Positions 32,314 to 44,122 of a DNA stretch of 64,000 nucleotides are shown here, in pieces. Source of the stretch: Marsupella aquatica (taxonomy: Eukaryota; Marchantiophyta). The position numbers were made by a program, and so were the translations under genes. Location of the stretch: contig OZ316899.1 in the NCBI GenBank assembly GCA_973895155.1, positions 3,348,001 through 3,412,000 on the forward strand, given 5' to 3'. Position 1 is the first letter of the stretch. Every line of letters starts with the position of its first letter. Below the pieces are notes generated by a model. It ran no database searches and had not been told where the DNA came from. It was given only the letters and a program-made list of their open reading frames with translations.

Positions 32314-34752
32314 TTGGACCTTGGACCTTGGATCATTTGTGTTTTCTATTTGTTTTCGCTCAACTCGTCGGTGCTTGACATTGTTGCGGAGGAGTTTGCA
32401 CGTGCAAAGGGAATGACGACTTCTTTGGCAGAAAATGACGTCGGATTACTTGCTCTGGCTACATTGAGGAAGCTCAAAGGTAATTCTGACCTACATTTCT
32501 CTCTTTTCTATGGATTGTGCTAAACTTGAGTCTGCTCTACACGAGAGTCGTGTAGAATGGGTCTCTTTCATTGACCCATACTCTCTTTTTGAGAGCCCTT
32601 ATGTCAGAATTTAGAATTTCCTGTTTAGTTCTACGCGAGTCTCGCGTAGAATTGTTTCTCCAATCTTGGAAGACAATGGATTTCTATGCGACTGTCGTGT
32701 AGAAACTCAGGTTTTGTAGAGTGTTAAATACTCGTTTGGAGATAGTATCATTTGGAATCAAAACATCGTTCATGTGACTTTGTTCTTTCAACTTTTCTAG
32801 AGGAAGGCGCTCATCGCAAGGACAATTTTGAGAAGATTGAGGGATTGTTGCAAAAAAGTATTTCTGCTTTTGATATGAGTTTGATGGAGAATTCCATTCT
32901 CCAAAAAGTGGCGAAGGATGAAAAGGAAGCAATAGAATACGAGCGGGAGCAGATGTTTGCAAAGTATTGATGGGCACAGATCCAACATTTGACTACTTGC
33001 GACGTAGCGGCAAAGTCCATGAAAGCTTCTCTTGAGATGGAGAAGTTTTGAGATCGTCAAGTTCATGACTTGCGACAGGAACTGGCCGATGGCCGAGAGA
33101 GGGAAAGACAATTGGATACCAAAGTGCGATGGATTGAATTGGGAAAACAAAATTGTTGCCTTCATGGCCACATGTGTGCGCATACTTTGAGTTAGGGTTC
33201 TCTTATGTTTCTAGCGGATCGGATTGTTTTCTTAAATCTGGACAACGTTTTGACTCCGAATGATGATGAGCTCAAATGGCTCATAAGACTATCTCCAGAG
33301 TTCTGATAGTCATTTTTTGCGGGACCGTTTACACACCAAAGAGGCCATTTTGTAAAGGATGTTTTGACATCATTTTGTTTATAATGAATCAACAGTTTGT
33401 CGGCTCACTTTATTCTCTATGCAAGTGTCATGCAGATGTTTGACATATTTCTCCTTGTCTTCTAGGAGTTTGCTCTGTTTTTTTCCATTTTGACAGGCTT
33501 TGGATTGAAACTCCAACGGTTGCAAAACTTGAGAATATTTTGGCGACTGTGAATTCGTGGTCTTTTGAATTGCAACCAGTCAAAGACAACTACCGTTTGA
33601 TTGTGAGGGGAATTAAAAAAGAAAATGGGCGAAGAAACTTTGTGAGTTTTGGCACTCTCGCAGATTGTACGAGATTTGCGTCCCCAAAGGACAACCCATC
33701 TCTTCTGCTGACATTGGAGTCTGAGAGTTCTTGGAATTTCAAGCAGATAGTTGCTCCACTTCATGGGTTTTGCTCAGCACATTGTCTTGAACCTTACAGC
33801 CAGGACACAAATGTTGTCTCATGCGGTTTCTTTGATCCTTTGGCGGACAGATGGCTCTCACCTGATCGGGTCTTTACGGCTGATGAAATAATTTTGGGGC
33901 TTGGACGGGTCTCCTATGTCATGAAGCAATCGGAATATTTTATCTCTCGGACACGAGAGGTGGATCACATAATGCGGATGAAGATCCCAGACAATGACTG
34001 GAGGAGAAAGATGACTATTTCTCCGAATGTTGTGTTCATGAAATACTTCAGTGAGACAAGGTGGAGGAATGGATTTGAGGGCACCTAGTAATCCAAGACT
34101 TGGTACACCCAAAGAAGAAAGAAGCTGGTGGAAAAGAGATTGACGATGATGATGGGGAGGGAAAGGACGAGGATGACTCGTCCGCCTCTGGAGAGAGCAA
34201 GTCCCATGAAACGATATCAGTGTATGAGTCAGAAAATGAGGATGACGGAGAGGAGGGAAGTGTCCAAGAAGAGAGCAAGAAGACTTTTCAGAATCGGGCG
34301 GGGTCAGAGAATGAGTCAGAGTCAACAAGTTTAGAAGGTGGAGTTGAACCAACCAACGATGATGTTGAGAGTGGAGAAATTCAACAAAATGAGGTCATCC
34401 CCCCAGCAAAGCCTCCAACAGAGAAGCGATACGCAAAGACTTCAAAGGGAGTTTTGCCCAGGAACCGGAGATCAAGATGTTGAAGCAAAAGGGAGTCGTA
34501 AAAGATCCTGCACCAAAGGGAAAGAAAAAAGCAAAACTTGATGTTGAATCAGTAGTTGTGGAATCAAGGGCAAAGCCTCCTAAGCAAAGGGGAACGACCA
34601 TAGAGTCGGCTGAAATTGTTGTGAAAACTCCCATGGTCAGAGCCGTGGAGAAGAAGGCCCCAAACGTTGAGAAGAAGGTTGTCATCACCTCTCAAGCTGT
34701 CGTTTGCAAGCCCAAGAAGGCAAAGAAAAATCAGGAAGCTGTGGATCACTAG
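32314..34752 (+). pseudogene. spliced second gene of transposon P
   Basis: A first exon from about 32314 ends at 32479 (CTCAAAG|GTAATT). The second begins at 32801 after TTTTCTAG, and the phase matches, giving KLK-EEGAHRKDNFEKI. It is a heptad-like charged segment with in-frame TGAs at 32968 and 33049. A third exon, from about 33497, encodes LWIETPTVAKLENILATVNS and a 190-residue domain (FVSFGTLADCTRF; PDNDWRRKMTIS) to 34088. Further frames encode an Asp/Glu/Ser-rich then Lys-rich tail (ending NQEAVDH). Divergent from the transposase, it could be an accessory DNA-binding protein. I do not recognise the family. Confidence 0.5.
32537..32702. promoter_or_regulatory. palindrome cluster 3 of transposon P, in intron 1
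   Basis: Three copies: 32537-32555 (CTACACGAG-A-GTCGTGTAG), 32631-32649 (CTACGCGAG-T-CTCGCGTAG, a perfect palindrome around its centre) and 32684-32702. All lie within the proposed first intron. Confidence 0.7.
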
Positions 34753-34768
34753 TACATTTTTGGGCCTT

Positions 34769-35340
34769 TATCTGATGCCATCTCCATCGGATCCCTTCAC
34801 GGAAGTTGCACACTAAATTTGGTACTTCCGATGTAACCCGCTTCGTATATTCCCATTCTCCACATATCGGACACCGACCATCGGACAACCTTTGGACTTT
34901 CCGTTTCTCTCTACATCGGTATTTCCAAAGCAAACCATTTCGGACTATTTTGTATCTGATGCAAAGAGAGTCGGATATCCACTTGGGTGACCTTAATCGC
35001 AAAACTTGGCGTCCGATACATATCATATCGGAATTTTTGTTACCTAGAGCTTTGCAATGTGCGTAATTTATAGCATCGGAGTTTCCGATGCGTTTAGTAT
35101 CGCAACATCCGTTGGATTACAGATCGAAAGGTCCAATGTTGCATGTATCGGACAATCCAATTGTTTTTATATTGGATGATCCAAAGTGGTCGGTATCGGA
35201 CATTGGATTTTTGTCATGCTTGCTGGACGAGGGGTCCGATGCGTTTAGTATAGGACTTTTCGAAGAGCAGAGTATCGGATGTCCCGATACTGAAAGCATG
35301 GGATAATTAGGTGTTTTTCCGATGTATATTGCATTGGACT
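34769..35340. promoter_or_regulatory. TATCGGA/TCCGATG motif cluster, left
   Basis: About fourteen copies in both orientations, for example TATCGGAC at 34865, TCCGATAC near 35010, TCCGATGCGTTTAGTAT near 35078, a near-identical GTCCGATGCGTTTAGTAT near 35235, and GTATCGGAC near 35146 and 35194. The palindromic pairing suggests binding by a protein, such as a transposase or a TNPA-like factor. Confidence 0.65.
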
Positions 35341-35806
35341 AGTAACGGACAAGGGTGATTCTTTCTTGATAGAAGAGTGGGCCTCATGGGGTTGGTATTT
35401 GAGGGTTTAGGGTTAGTTTCATGGTGAAATGGGCCAAATTGGGTTAAATTATGATTGATGCAAAAGAATGTTATATGTACAAGCTCAAAATGTCATATTC
35501 AAAAAGGGAAACCCCCTGGTATGTACAATATGTAGTAGCCTAGGTAGCTTACTATACTAGATGGTACATATATATGCTAGTATAAAAGCTACCATGCACT
35601 ACATATCTAGCTCATGCCACTAAGCTCTAAAAAGGTGTGTTGCATCCCTTCTTCTTCTTCGGGCAAGAACGAGGGGGTGGTACAGGTCCAGGAACACAAG
35701 ACCCCTCCTCTCTCTGGCTGCCCAGAACCGTGGCAACCACCTGCTCACCAGTGGGTTGGCCTGATGCTGGCCGGGACCCTGACCCACTAGATGCACCGCT
35801 AGGATG
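35341..35806. other. 3' flank of the minus-strand gene
   Basis: Beyond the stop at 35807 the same minus-strand frame stays open, reading HPSGASSGSGSRPASGQPT through CPKKKKGCNTPF to a stop near 35630. The stop at 35807 could therefore be a nonsense change of a Gln codon. The rest is AT-rich with repeated CTAGNTAG words near 35540-35610 and no gene. Confidence 0.4.
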
Positions 35807-38049
35807 CTAAGGTGCAACAGATGCCTCTAAACCCCCTGACACGGCAGAGTGGAAGGAGCCATCTCCCCCTCCGGTAGACCTGTGAGAGTGATGGGATGCA
35901 TCCCCTACAGATGCTGTCTGTGGCCCATGCCATGCGGTACTCCCACCAGACTCACGTGATGGCGCTCGCCCCCTAGAGCCACCATCCTCCATGTCACGAC
36001 CCACTCGTCGAGAAGAGTCAGGTGTACCGGATAGTACTCCAGAGCGATGGCCTGGTCCCGCGCCACCTCTACTACCCCCTGAGGGGCCGGGCCTCGCACT
36101 CCGTGACACTCCCGACTGATGGGAGGCCACACCATGAACACCATGTGACCTACCCCTCTGTGCTGATGTGGGGGCAACATGAGGGACTGCAGGGGTAGGG
36201 GTAACTCGGGGCACCCTCCCCGATCGCTTTGCCGCACCCTCTAAGGGCACAGACGCCTCAGAGTCATCTCCCTCCTCTCCCTCGCCATCCTCTCCTTCTT
36301 CACCATCACCCTCCTCCTCACCCTCACCCTCCTCTCCCTCACCCTCCTCACCCTCACCCTCCTCTCCCTCATCAGACCCTGTCTCCTCATCCTGCACAAT
36401 ACATAAGTAGGGTTAAATTGCATTTGAAAACATAGTTCCTTGAAAGCTCTCTAATATTGACCACAACCAAAAACAATTTGAACCTATATAGGGCCAATTC
36501 AACACCAATTACCTCTCCCAGCTCCTCCTCAAGGTGGAGCTTAAGAGCTCGGGGTCCATCCCTCTTTGCTAACTCCCTCTCTGATGGCCCAATAGGTCGA
36601 CCCCAGTCCCGCTCCTGACACATCACAATACCAAACGAGAAACCCATTAGCATGAAAACTAGTCTTTGCATCGGCCCAACTTTTCCCAATTCTTGTAAGG
36701 GGTCCCATGCCTTCTTAGGGTACTGAAGAATGCAAACCCATACCCCTAATTGAGTGAAAGAGCAACATTTTAAAAAACCCGTTGTTCTTACGAGGGGTCC
36801 GATGCTGTTTCCGATACGTAAAGCAACGGAATAGTATCGGATCCCGGTAACCTAAATGGCATAACAACAGGTCCAATACTAGGTCCGATGCTAAAAGCTT
36901 CGGATGAGTATCGGACAGAACAGTCCCGAGAGCAAAAAACATCGGGCTGAAACGGCATAAAGGCATTCGGCAGCAGAAATTGAGTCACTCTTCGCAAGAG
37001 AAGGTCAGGTGGTCGGGGGAGGAGCTAGGGAGGAGGGAGAAGGCACTTACGAACTCTGCTTTCAGTCGATTGGAGCCTCCTTGCCCCATGCGGTGAGTGA
37101 CGATGGGCCGCCCTTGGACTCGCTCCAATGCTTTGATGATGTCCTTGGGTGGCTCTTTTAATCGTACTTCTTGAGCTCCCCACTGCCGTAGGTTCTGTTG
37201 GAGGGGGAGGATGTCAATTTCCTCCCCAGCCTTCCGCTTCTCCTCTGCCAAGCTGATTTCGTGGTCCCATTGTCTCTTTTTTTGCCAGGCTCGGATTGCT
37301 AATTCCTCCTCAAGCCAAGCTGCCCACTCATCTGGGGAGAGCACATCTGGACAACCCTGCTCCCTGACCACCTCTGAATCAATTGGCAAATCAGCAAGGT
37401 ACTTCTTGAACTTCTCTCTCTGATGATTTCGCATGTCTGAAAGTGAAGCTGATATCCTCTTATTCAAGAACCTGTCATCAAGGGAGGCCCCATTCCTGAA
37501 TCGCTCCTTCACTTGCTCTCGAATTCGACCTTTCTCCTCCTCAGTCTTCCTTCCCCAGTAATCTAATGGCCCCAAATTGGCCTTCACCACCTGCTTGAAC
37601 TGGCTGCGGAAGAGATTGTATCCTCTTGGCATTGGGGAGCCACCTGAGTTTAGGGCTAGCTCAGGCCTCAGAGGTCTCTCAGCTTCCTTTCGCTTTAACT
37701 CCTCCACTCTCTTCTTCTCAGCCTCCTTAGCTGCCTTGCGAAGCTTCCTCTCTCTTTTTTGGGGAGAGAGGGATTCCTCACCATCTTCCCTGCCTCTCTT
37801 TGCCTCCTTTTGCTTCTTCTTTGCAGCTTTCTCTGCAGCAATGGTTGTAGCCGCAGCTTTCTCTGCCTCAATCCTGGATCCATCAATCAAGGTCTGAAGA
37901 AGTGGCACAACTCTCTCTGCATCCTCAACACTTAGCCTTGCCCTACTCATAAAAATCTCCCTCATAATCTCATCATAAGGCCGAGAGGGTCCAGCCCCGT
38001 CCCCACCACCTGATCCTCCTCCCACCATGTCTCTCTCCTTGCCCACCAA
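35807..38049 (-). CDS. three-exon gene, unknown protein of about 560 residues
   Basis: Exons on the minus strand are 38049-37051 (333 codons), 36614-36513 (34 codons) and 36391-35807 (to TAG). Junctions are AGTTC|GTAAGT, GTCAG|GAG, GAGAG|GTAATT and GTGCAG|GAT, all in phase 0, so the spliced frame is intact. The N-terminal part has a Gly-rich start, a Lys/Glu/Arg-rich coiled coil and then a compact block (YNLFRSQFKQVVKANLGPLD; LNKRISASLSDMRNHQREKF). The C-terminal part has an EGEEGEGEE acidic run and a Ser/Gly/His/Arg-rich tail. It lies between motif clusters of a CACTA-like element, so a TNPA-like DNA-binding role is possible. The family is not recognised. Confidence 0.6.
36790..36960. promoter_or_regulatory. 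TATCGGA/TCCGATG cluster inside intron 1
   Basis: Several copies (GGTCCGATGCTGTTTCC, AGTATCGGATCCC, GAGTATCGGACAG) sit in the intron between exons 1 and 2 of the minus-strand gene. Confidence 0.6.
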
Positions 38050-39370
38050 CGTCTACCTGAGCCTCCCGGCCTCGCAAAACACGGAATGCAAAGCTTGGCC
38101 CGATGCCCGGATCTTCGCATCCGCATCGGGACTTATTTTTTGAAAACAGGTCTGTAGTTTCCGATACTTTATGCAACGCAATGTCCGAAGCCGAAAGAAT
38201 CGGACCTACAATTGGACCTTCCGATGCGTTTTGCTTTGGACCCCTCCTTGCTTTTCTTTCTCCTGCTTTTACGATGCTGCTTTCATTTGTTTTAGTATCG
38301 GACCCCTCGATCAGCTATAACGGATTCCATGTTTTGGTCCCATAGGAGGTCAAATCTATTTACTTTGGGTTTAGTTTGGGTGTTTGGGTTTGTATGTGGA
38401 GCATGGAATTAAGTAATTGGGTGGGGTAATAGAAGGGAAGGTTGTAGTCACTTTTTTGTGGTTGTTTTGAATATATCCGTTTTTTTAGGTAACACCATGA
38501 ACGGGATGGCATATTGTGTATATGTTACCCGGCCTCTTGCAAGTTCCTTCTTCGCAACTACAATTTTGGGGTTAGTTCATGACTTTGTATTTCCTAAGAT
38601 AACTAAAATATGGTTGTGATTGCATGCTTAATTTATTGCACCCTAAATTTATAAAGCTAAGTTGTATAGTAATGTAATTATAGGGCCTTAACTTGCTCAA
38701 CATTGAGTGATGGATGCAAGGATAAGTCAAGGTGTTTTGGCTAGTAAGTGGTACCTAGATTTACTCTTTTACTATAATTGATCCCAATTCTCTTTGAAGG
38801 ACTTTAGGGCTTTGAGGGGTTTTGGGATTTATTGGTATAGGGTTTTAATACATAGGATATTGTTAGACATTTTTTGAGGATAATGTCAAGCCTTCGTTAC
38901 ACTAATGGTTGTGATTGGATTTTATGTGCAGTACCTAGGTTTTGATCGAGGGGTAGCTAGGTTTGTTTTTTTTGGGTTGAGGGGGGTAGCTAGGTAGGGT
39001 TTTGTTCTTGGACAATGCACTATGCACAGTGTGAGACCGCGCATCCATGAGGTATGATGTAATTCCCCGGCCCATCCATCCATTTTGGATTGGAACATTG
39101 AGGTCTGCTTTGGCAAGTTTGATATATCGTGTGCCAAAAGTCAGTCAAGTACTTTTTTGCATTTATGCAGCATTTGTGTAACTCATCTCCACCCTACAGA
39201 GATTTTGGATATCCCACACCTTGTGTGTAGAGAATACAGCCCAGTAGGCACGGCAAAGCGCAGGTATCATTGAGGTAGGGCAATTGATGTTTATATATCT
39301 CTTTAATTGTGGTTTTAAACATGATAAGTTGTTGAATCCGCCTTACATGTTGGATGTGTATGATATGTAG
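38050..39370. other. divergent intergenic region with motif cluster
   Basis: 38140-38330 repeats the TCCGATAC/TATCGGAC words upstream of the minus-strand gene. 38340-39300 is AT-rich without coding signal and ends in an acceptor-like GATATGTAG before an ATG at 39371, so it probably contains the first intron or leader of a divergent plus-strand gene. Confidence 0.45.
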
Positions 39371-39424
39371 ATGTCTACATCCGATAGTTCCACGTCGGAT
39401 TCAGATTCAGACACGACCGACCTC
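39371..39424 (+). pseudogene. truncated first coding exon, Ser/Asp-rich
   Basis: ATG at 39371 follows an acceptor-like TATGTAG and reads MSTSDSSTSDSDSDTTDLLP before the frame enters antisense sequence of the X relative. Such acidic Ser/Asp starts are common in plant transposase genes, but too little remains to assign it. Confidence 0.35.
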
Positions 39425-40720
39425 CTCCCGTGGTGTCATTTTCTTAGAGGCTCCTCGTCCTCCACCTCCTCAAGTGGTGCAGTGATCGGCATCCGCTCCT
39501 GTATAGGCAACACCGGTGCAAAAGATTGGCTTCTTGCATATCGGCAAAGTAATTGCAGATGGTACCCTAGTCTGGATACCGCTCCCTCCCCAATGCTCTG
39601 CTTCTCTTCATTTAATGCCTTCTTCAACTGCATTAAGAGATAGCCGTTGTAGTCTCGGCTTGCATCGATATTCTCCACCAAAAATACCTGGGCTTTGCCG
39701 ACTTTTGCTCTCGGCAAGGTACAATGCAACGTGACTCTCAGGAAATCAATCAGATGTCCTATATGCGGGTTGGTACATTGATTCCTGAAAAACCCATTCT
39801 TAGTGGAAGGCCCTGGAAATGATCTGAACTGGTCATCCGACAACGTCTTCCTTTGCTCCACCTTAGTCTTCCTTCCTGTTGGTAAAGCGAAGACGGCTTT
39901 GATAAACGCAGGTGTTAGTTGGAACACCTTTCCATACAGTAGCGTCGTGTTGGAAGAAGCCTCCCAGCATCCCACAAAGTCCAACAGATCCTCATCTGGT
40001 ATGTCTACCATCCTCCAGGACAACCTGACAAAGCCCTCCAACCCAGTGTCATTCATATATCCTGCATATTTATTATCCTGAACGGCACTGAAGACCTCAT
40101 CCTCATCTCTTGCGAACTGTAATTGTAAATCGGCAGGTAACCTGTTTGCCCACCCTGTCATGGTTTTATCCTCTACAGCCCGATCTCTAACTGGCCCGGA
40201 TTCCATCTTGATTGGTCTCTCCGACCTAGTTCGCTTTGCTGGAGTGGCGGATGCCAAACCTCCGTTGCGCTTCATCTCTTCAGCGCCTGAATACTCCCCA
40301 AGAATGGCTTCCTTTGTCCACTTTGCAGTGTGACCCTTCAATTCCCAAAGTGGCTGCCCTGCGTTCTTGATTGCCTCCCTAATCCCCATGACCTTATTCT
40401 CCCGGATCAGCAATTCGTCAAGCTCCGCACTGGTGGGTGTCCACGAGAACTTTTCCAACACCTCCTCCGTATCTACGAATGTCATTTTGTGAATTCCCAC
40501 AATCGCGCAAGCTCCGCTTGTTCTCTGGTTGCGCGCTCCGGCTCAACGTCTTCATACATAGGTATCAGCTGCCTTGCTTCTTCAAGCAAACAGCCCCAAA
40601 ACTTCCCTGCCTGATTCACCGTGTTCATTCCACCGAATGCCAAGAACTTGCGCAATCTCCCAATCCACCTTAGCACTCGACTGACAGTCGCTCCTCAATG
40701 TCAAAACCGTATACACAAGA
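39425..40720 (-). pseudogene. diverged X ORF1 relative (X')
   Basis: Reading leftward from about 40700, it has VNQAGKFWGCLLEEARQLIP, then after one frame change near 40490 an open stretch of 354 codons to 39436. This includes WTPTSAELDELLIRENKVMG, ATPAKRTRS, ADLQLQFARDEDEVFSAVQ, YGKVFQLTPAFIKAVFALPT, FRSFPGPSTKNGFFRNQCTN, HCTLPRAKVGKAQVF and LGYHLQLLCRYA. It aligns along its length with X ORF1 but differs at many residues, so it represents another subfamily. ORF2 and the family 3' end are absent. The conserved core shows which residues were kept under selection. Confidence 0.7.
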
Positions 40721-41378
40721 ATGCAAAATGGCAGAGTATTGGTCACCTTACTCTAAAGCCGCCACTTTGGGGTCCTTGTGATCAAGCATGGATTAGGTCA
40801 TAACTCCAATCCGCTGGATCTTAACCGTTGGATCCTGTGATGCCTAGCCAGGAATCACTAAGCCCGGTTTACATGGTAAAGCAGGAGTGTACCCGGGAAA
40901 CACCTTAGTATAGGACCAAAAACAAGGAAAATATAAACAATTAAGGGTGACTATGGAACCCGGGCCGAGGCCGGAAGTAAGGACGCCGGGGGAGAGAACA
41001 CGATTAGGGTTAGGGCGCGTGTGACGCCGCCGGTACGGCGGTTAATGAGTGATTCGGTCTAACTGCGCTCGGCACGCGCGTTAGGAGTGTCTTAGACCGC
41101 TATTATTAGCATAACGACAGTATTTAGGTAATCATTATGGGTAGGATATCATTAGGCAATAAGGGGGAATTCAGGTTCGGACTGGCGGCTGGTCGCTATT
41201 CGCACACCCGGGTTACGAGCGTGGAGGGGCCCCTCCCTCGGGTCCGTATAACGAACTTAAGGAAGCGGCCACTGACACGCGCTGACTCAGACCGGCGGAG
41301 TGGCCGGCACACCACAAGCGTGAACGGTTCAGCCTATGGGCGTCGAGGAGACGTCGGGGGATCGACAAGCGCTCAAGG

Positions 41379-41388
41379 TATAAAAGGG
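41379..41388 (+). promoter_or_regulatory. TATA box of Y1
   Basis: TATAAAAGGG lies 360 bp inside the element and about 100 bp before the first ATG (41487). It is conserved in Y2 (58480-58488, minus strand). Confidence 0.6.
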
Positions 41389-41486
41389 GAGCCAACCCTT
41401 TGTAGTGCACCAGTCCATCAGTCCACGCGCCAGCTTCGACCCCAGCTCTCTCGTTCGCTCTAAGTCACCACTACTATCTCCTCTGA

Positions 41487-44122
41487 ATGTCGCACACGAT
41501 CCTCTCCAGCTCGGCCATTCGATTCTGGACGCAGTTCCTATCTACCGGAAGGCACTTGGCCGACTCATTGAAACACGCCAACCCGCGCCGATACAAAATC
41601 GAACGCGAGTACGAGCGAGCCATCTGCCTAGCAGGACGACACCACTACATCCTTAACTTTGACTACCCGTCTCAGAGCGAGCTTTACCGACCAGCAGAGG
41701 TATCCGGGTACTTCTTCAACGGAGACAAATATATCGGGTTCTGGGAAGCATTGCTTCGGCTTCCGGACGAGGTCTTCAATATCCCGGGTACGATCGACTT
41801 GCAACGACATCACTTCGACCACATCCCTGCTCAGGTTCGGGCTATCATCAACAGCGAGTCCAGCACTACCCGTTCGACAAGGTCGTCTGCCCTCGCTTCG
41901 GAGAACTTCTACCAGCACCTACAGAGCTTCATAGGAGCTCGGCCAACAACCAACATGACCAACTCAGTTGTACCCGTACCCGTACCCGTACAACCTCAGG
42001 CTCAGCTTCAGCTTCAGCCTCAGCCGCAGCCTAGCCAAACCCCACCACCGATCGCCCAGCCAGCACAAGTACGCTCCGTCATCAATGCTGTGGATCTTAG
42101 CAATGACGACGAGGCTACCCTACCCTTGACCAGGCGGCCCAGAGGAACAAGCGCTTAGGGGGCCGATACTATATCGTCCCCACCCCCTGCTCTGATCCCA
42201 GGAGTGGCCCCGACAGACAACATGGTGACCGTGGCCGACCCGGGCCCGTTACTAACGGCAGTAGCACTACCCAGGCCCGATCGGGAGGATGGGGATGTGT
42301 CACCTTCCCCAAGCCAGTCACGGGGGAAGAAGAGGAAGGAATCCGCCACTGCATCCGGGTTACCATTGGCCACGGTAGCCGTGGCCAAGGTGACGATGCA
42401 CCGCATGGGGGAAAACGTTCACAAAAACATCCTCCATCCCAAGCATGCGGTGTACCTGAAGACTCAGGGATTCGAGCACCTCGCCTCCCTCCCCTAGAAC
42501 ACTTGCAGGTACTACGGGGAGGACATGACGGAGTTCGTCAGGAATTATGACGACGCACGTCAACATACTCGGCTACGGGGAAGGAGTATGTCCCTCACGG
42601 AAGAATGGCTCAGGATGATCTTCGGGTTACCCGAAGGTGACCATCGAGTCGAATCACGGGCTCCCGGGGGCAAGGGAGCCAAGTACCAATCTTCAAGTTT
42701 TCCCTCAGAGGGAGCAGTGGACAACGGGTTCGTGATGAAAACCTGCCTCATCCCCGAGATAGCTGAGCGACTGGAGTTCCAGAGGTACGGCCTCCACATG
42801 ATGGAACCCCGGGGGGAGATCTCCGCCGTCCAGGTTATCCAGGTCGAGAACTATCGACCTAGGAGGTGGGCGTCGTACTTTGCTAAGAAATTCCATGAAG
42901 AGATGGAGCGGCGAAGGAAGACGTTGTACATTGGCGGGAAGGCGTATTTCGCTAGCCACATCGAGATCATTCTTGAGTGGTACGCCCGGTTTGATCGACA
43001 AACCCTTCCCCGTGTCAACGTTACAAAGCTGGTCCCAGCTAGGTGGGTTTTCCCGGCCTTGGAGAGACGGCCCCAGCCCGAGGCCCGAAGTCCAGCGGAC
43101 ACGCCAGCTTCACCCACCCCACCTCCACGAGTAGCTGTAGTCGTAACCGAGGAGGTACCGGATGGGTCGGGTGTCGCAACCGTTGATGCGACCCAACAGG
43201 CCGGGCTAAGTACAGAAGTCGGTACGACGGAGGTCTTACCCGAGCCCGGTTCTCCCAAAGACCCAACGGTGGCTATTCCGAAGAACCGGACATTGCTACA
43301 GGAGGACGCTCCAGCCCCTTCCAACGTTACGTCCCCAGGGCTGGACGTCACTCCCCGGCCCCCGCGCGTGTGGACGTCTGCCCGTGCCCAACTCCGAACA
43401 GACACAACCTGGACCACCCGGAACTCTTCCTACCGGGTACATTTCTGAACGGGCTTCTGGGAGATTTCTCTCATCAAATTGCCCGGGATACCGGGGAGTT
43501 CATGGCCCAGAAGGTAGCCTGTTTCTTCAATCAGGAGTTGGTTGCTGCAGTAAAGGCAGGTCGGGCCCAGTCAGAGGCCCTTCAGAGGATAGAGCGGTAC
43601 CGGGTGGAGTCCGTGTACCTAAAGAACGAAGTTGTGGCTCAAGAGGCTGAGCTTCTACAACTACGACCCAAGGTTGCAGCCGCCGATGAGTTGTTAGCAA
43701 AGGCGCACGCTCTTACCGCCCTACCCGAACAGGCCAAAGCTGGGAACGAAGCCGAGATTACACCACTCCGGAACCAGATTGACAGTTTGAAGAATCAAAC
43801 TGTCACCTGGCAGAAAGACCTGGAGGAGGCCGAGGAACGGGCCCAGCGGGACACGGCGGAGATAGCCACGCTGCAGGCCGAGATGGCGCGGCTCCAAACC
43901 GAGGCCGAGAAGCAGGACCAGCTGGCGGGTAAATTGACAAGTGACGCCCAGCAGTTGGAGGAGGCTTGTCAGGAGGCAGCGGAGGAGACGGACGCGGCGA
44001 GGCGAGAGAACGAATCTCTGCTGGACCAGGTCCAGCTCCTCAAGGCGGACAATGACAGGCTTCGAAGGCAACGGGATGGCCGCTCCCATTCAGGTGGCTC
44101 TGGCAAGCGTGCCAGGCATTAG
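41487..44122 (+). pseudogene. Y protein: FGLP domain plus coiled coil (Y1)
   Basis: The start is the first ATG after the TATA box (MSHTILSSSAIRFW). In order: a 160-residue N-terminal region (RPAEVSGYFFNGDKYIGFWE), a Pro/Gln linker, KKRKES, then the core (MHRMGENVHKNIL; RGRSMSLTEEWLRMIFGLPE; FPSEGAVDNGFVMKTCLIPE; LHMMEPRGEISAVQVIQVE), a Pro-rich linker and a C-terminal coiled coil ending SHSGGSGKRARH. The spacing of FGLP, NGF, C..P.I.E and AQV follows X ORF1. TAGs at 42156 and 42495 and a one-base loss near 43350 break this copy; Y2 is intact at those places. Confidence 0.8.

Larger units (their letters stand above)
34747..39424. mobile_element. probable CACTA-type transposon, one end and two genes
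   Basis: CACTAGTACATTTTTGGG at 34747 has the form of a CACTA terminus. From 34769 to 35340 the DNA is packed with TATCGGA/TCCGATR words, which recur in intron 1 of the gene at 35807-38049 and again upstream of it (38140-38330). Short repeated motifs of this kind near the ends are typical of CACTA elements. The opposite terminus is not visible; a diverged X relative cuts in at about 39425. Confidence 0.35.

Noticed and set aside
34100-34483. Acidic Asp/Glu/Ser-rich ORF as a separate chromatin gene
   Set aside because: It follows the preceding exon of the P gene closely in a shifted frame and is better read as its low-complexity tail.
36262-36370. CT/CCT-rich run as a simple microsatellite
   Set aside because: On the minus strand it is in frame in the third exon and encodes the acidic EGEEGEGEE run of the gene at 35807-38049.
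40990-41015. TTAGGGTTAGGG near the Y1 target as a telomere repeat
   Set aside because: There are only two units, and they lie at the same place in every X 5' region, so they belong to X and are not an interstitial telomere.
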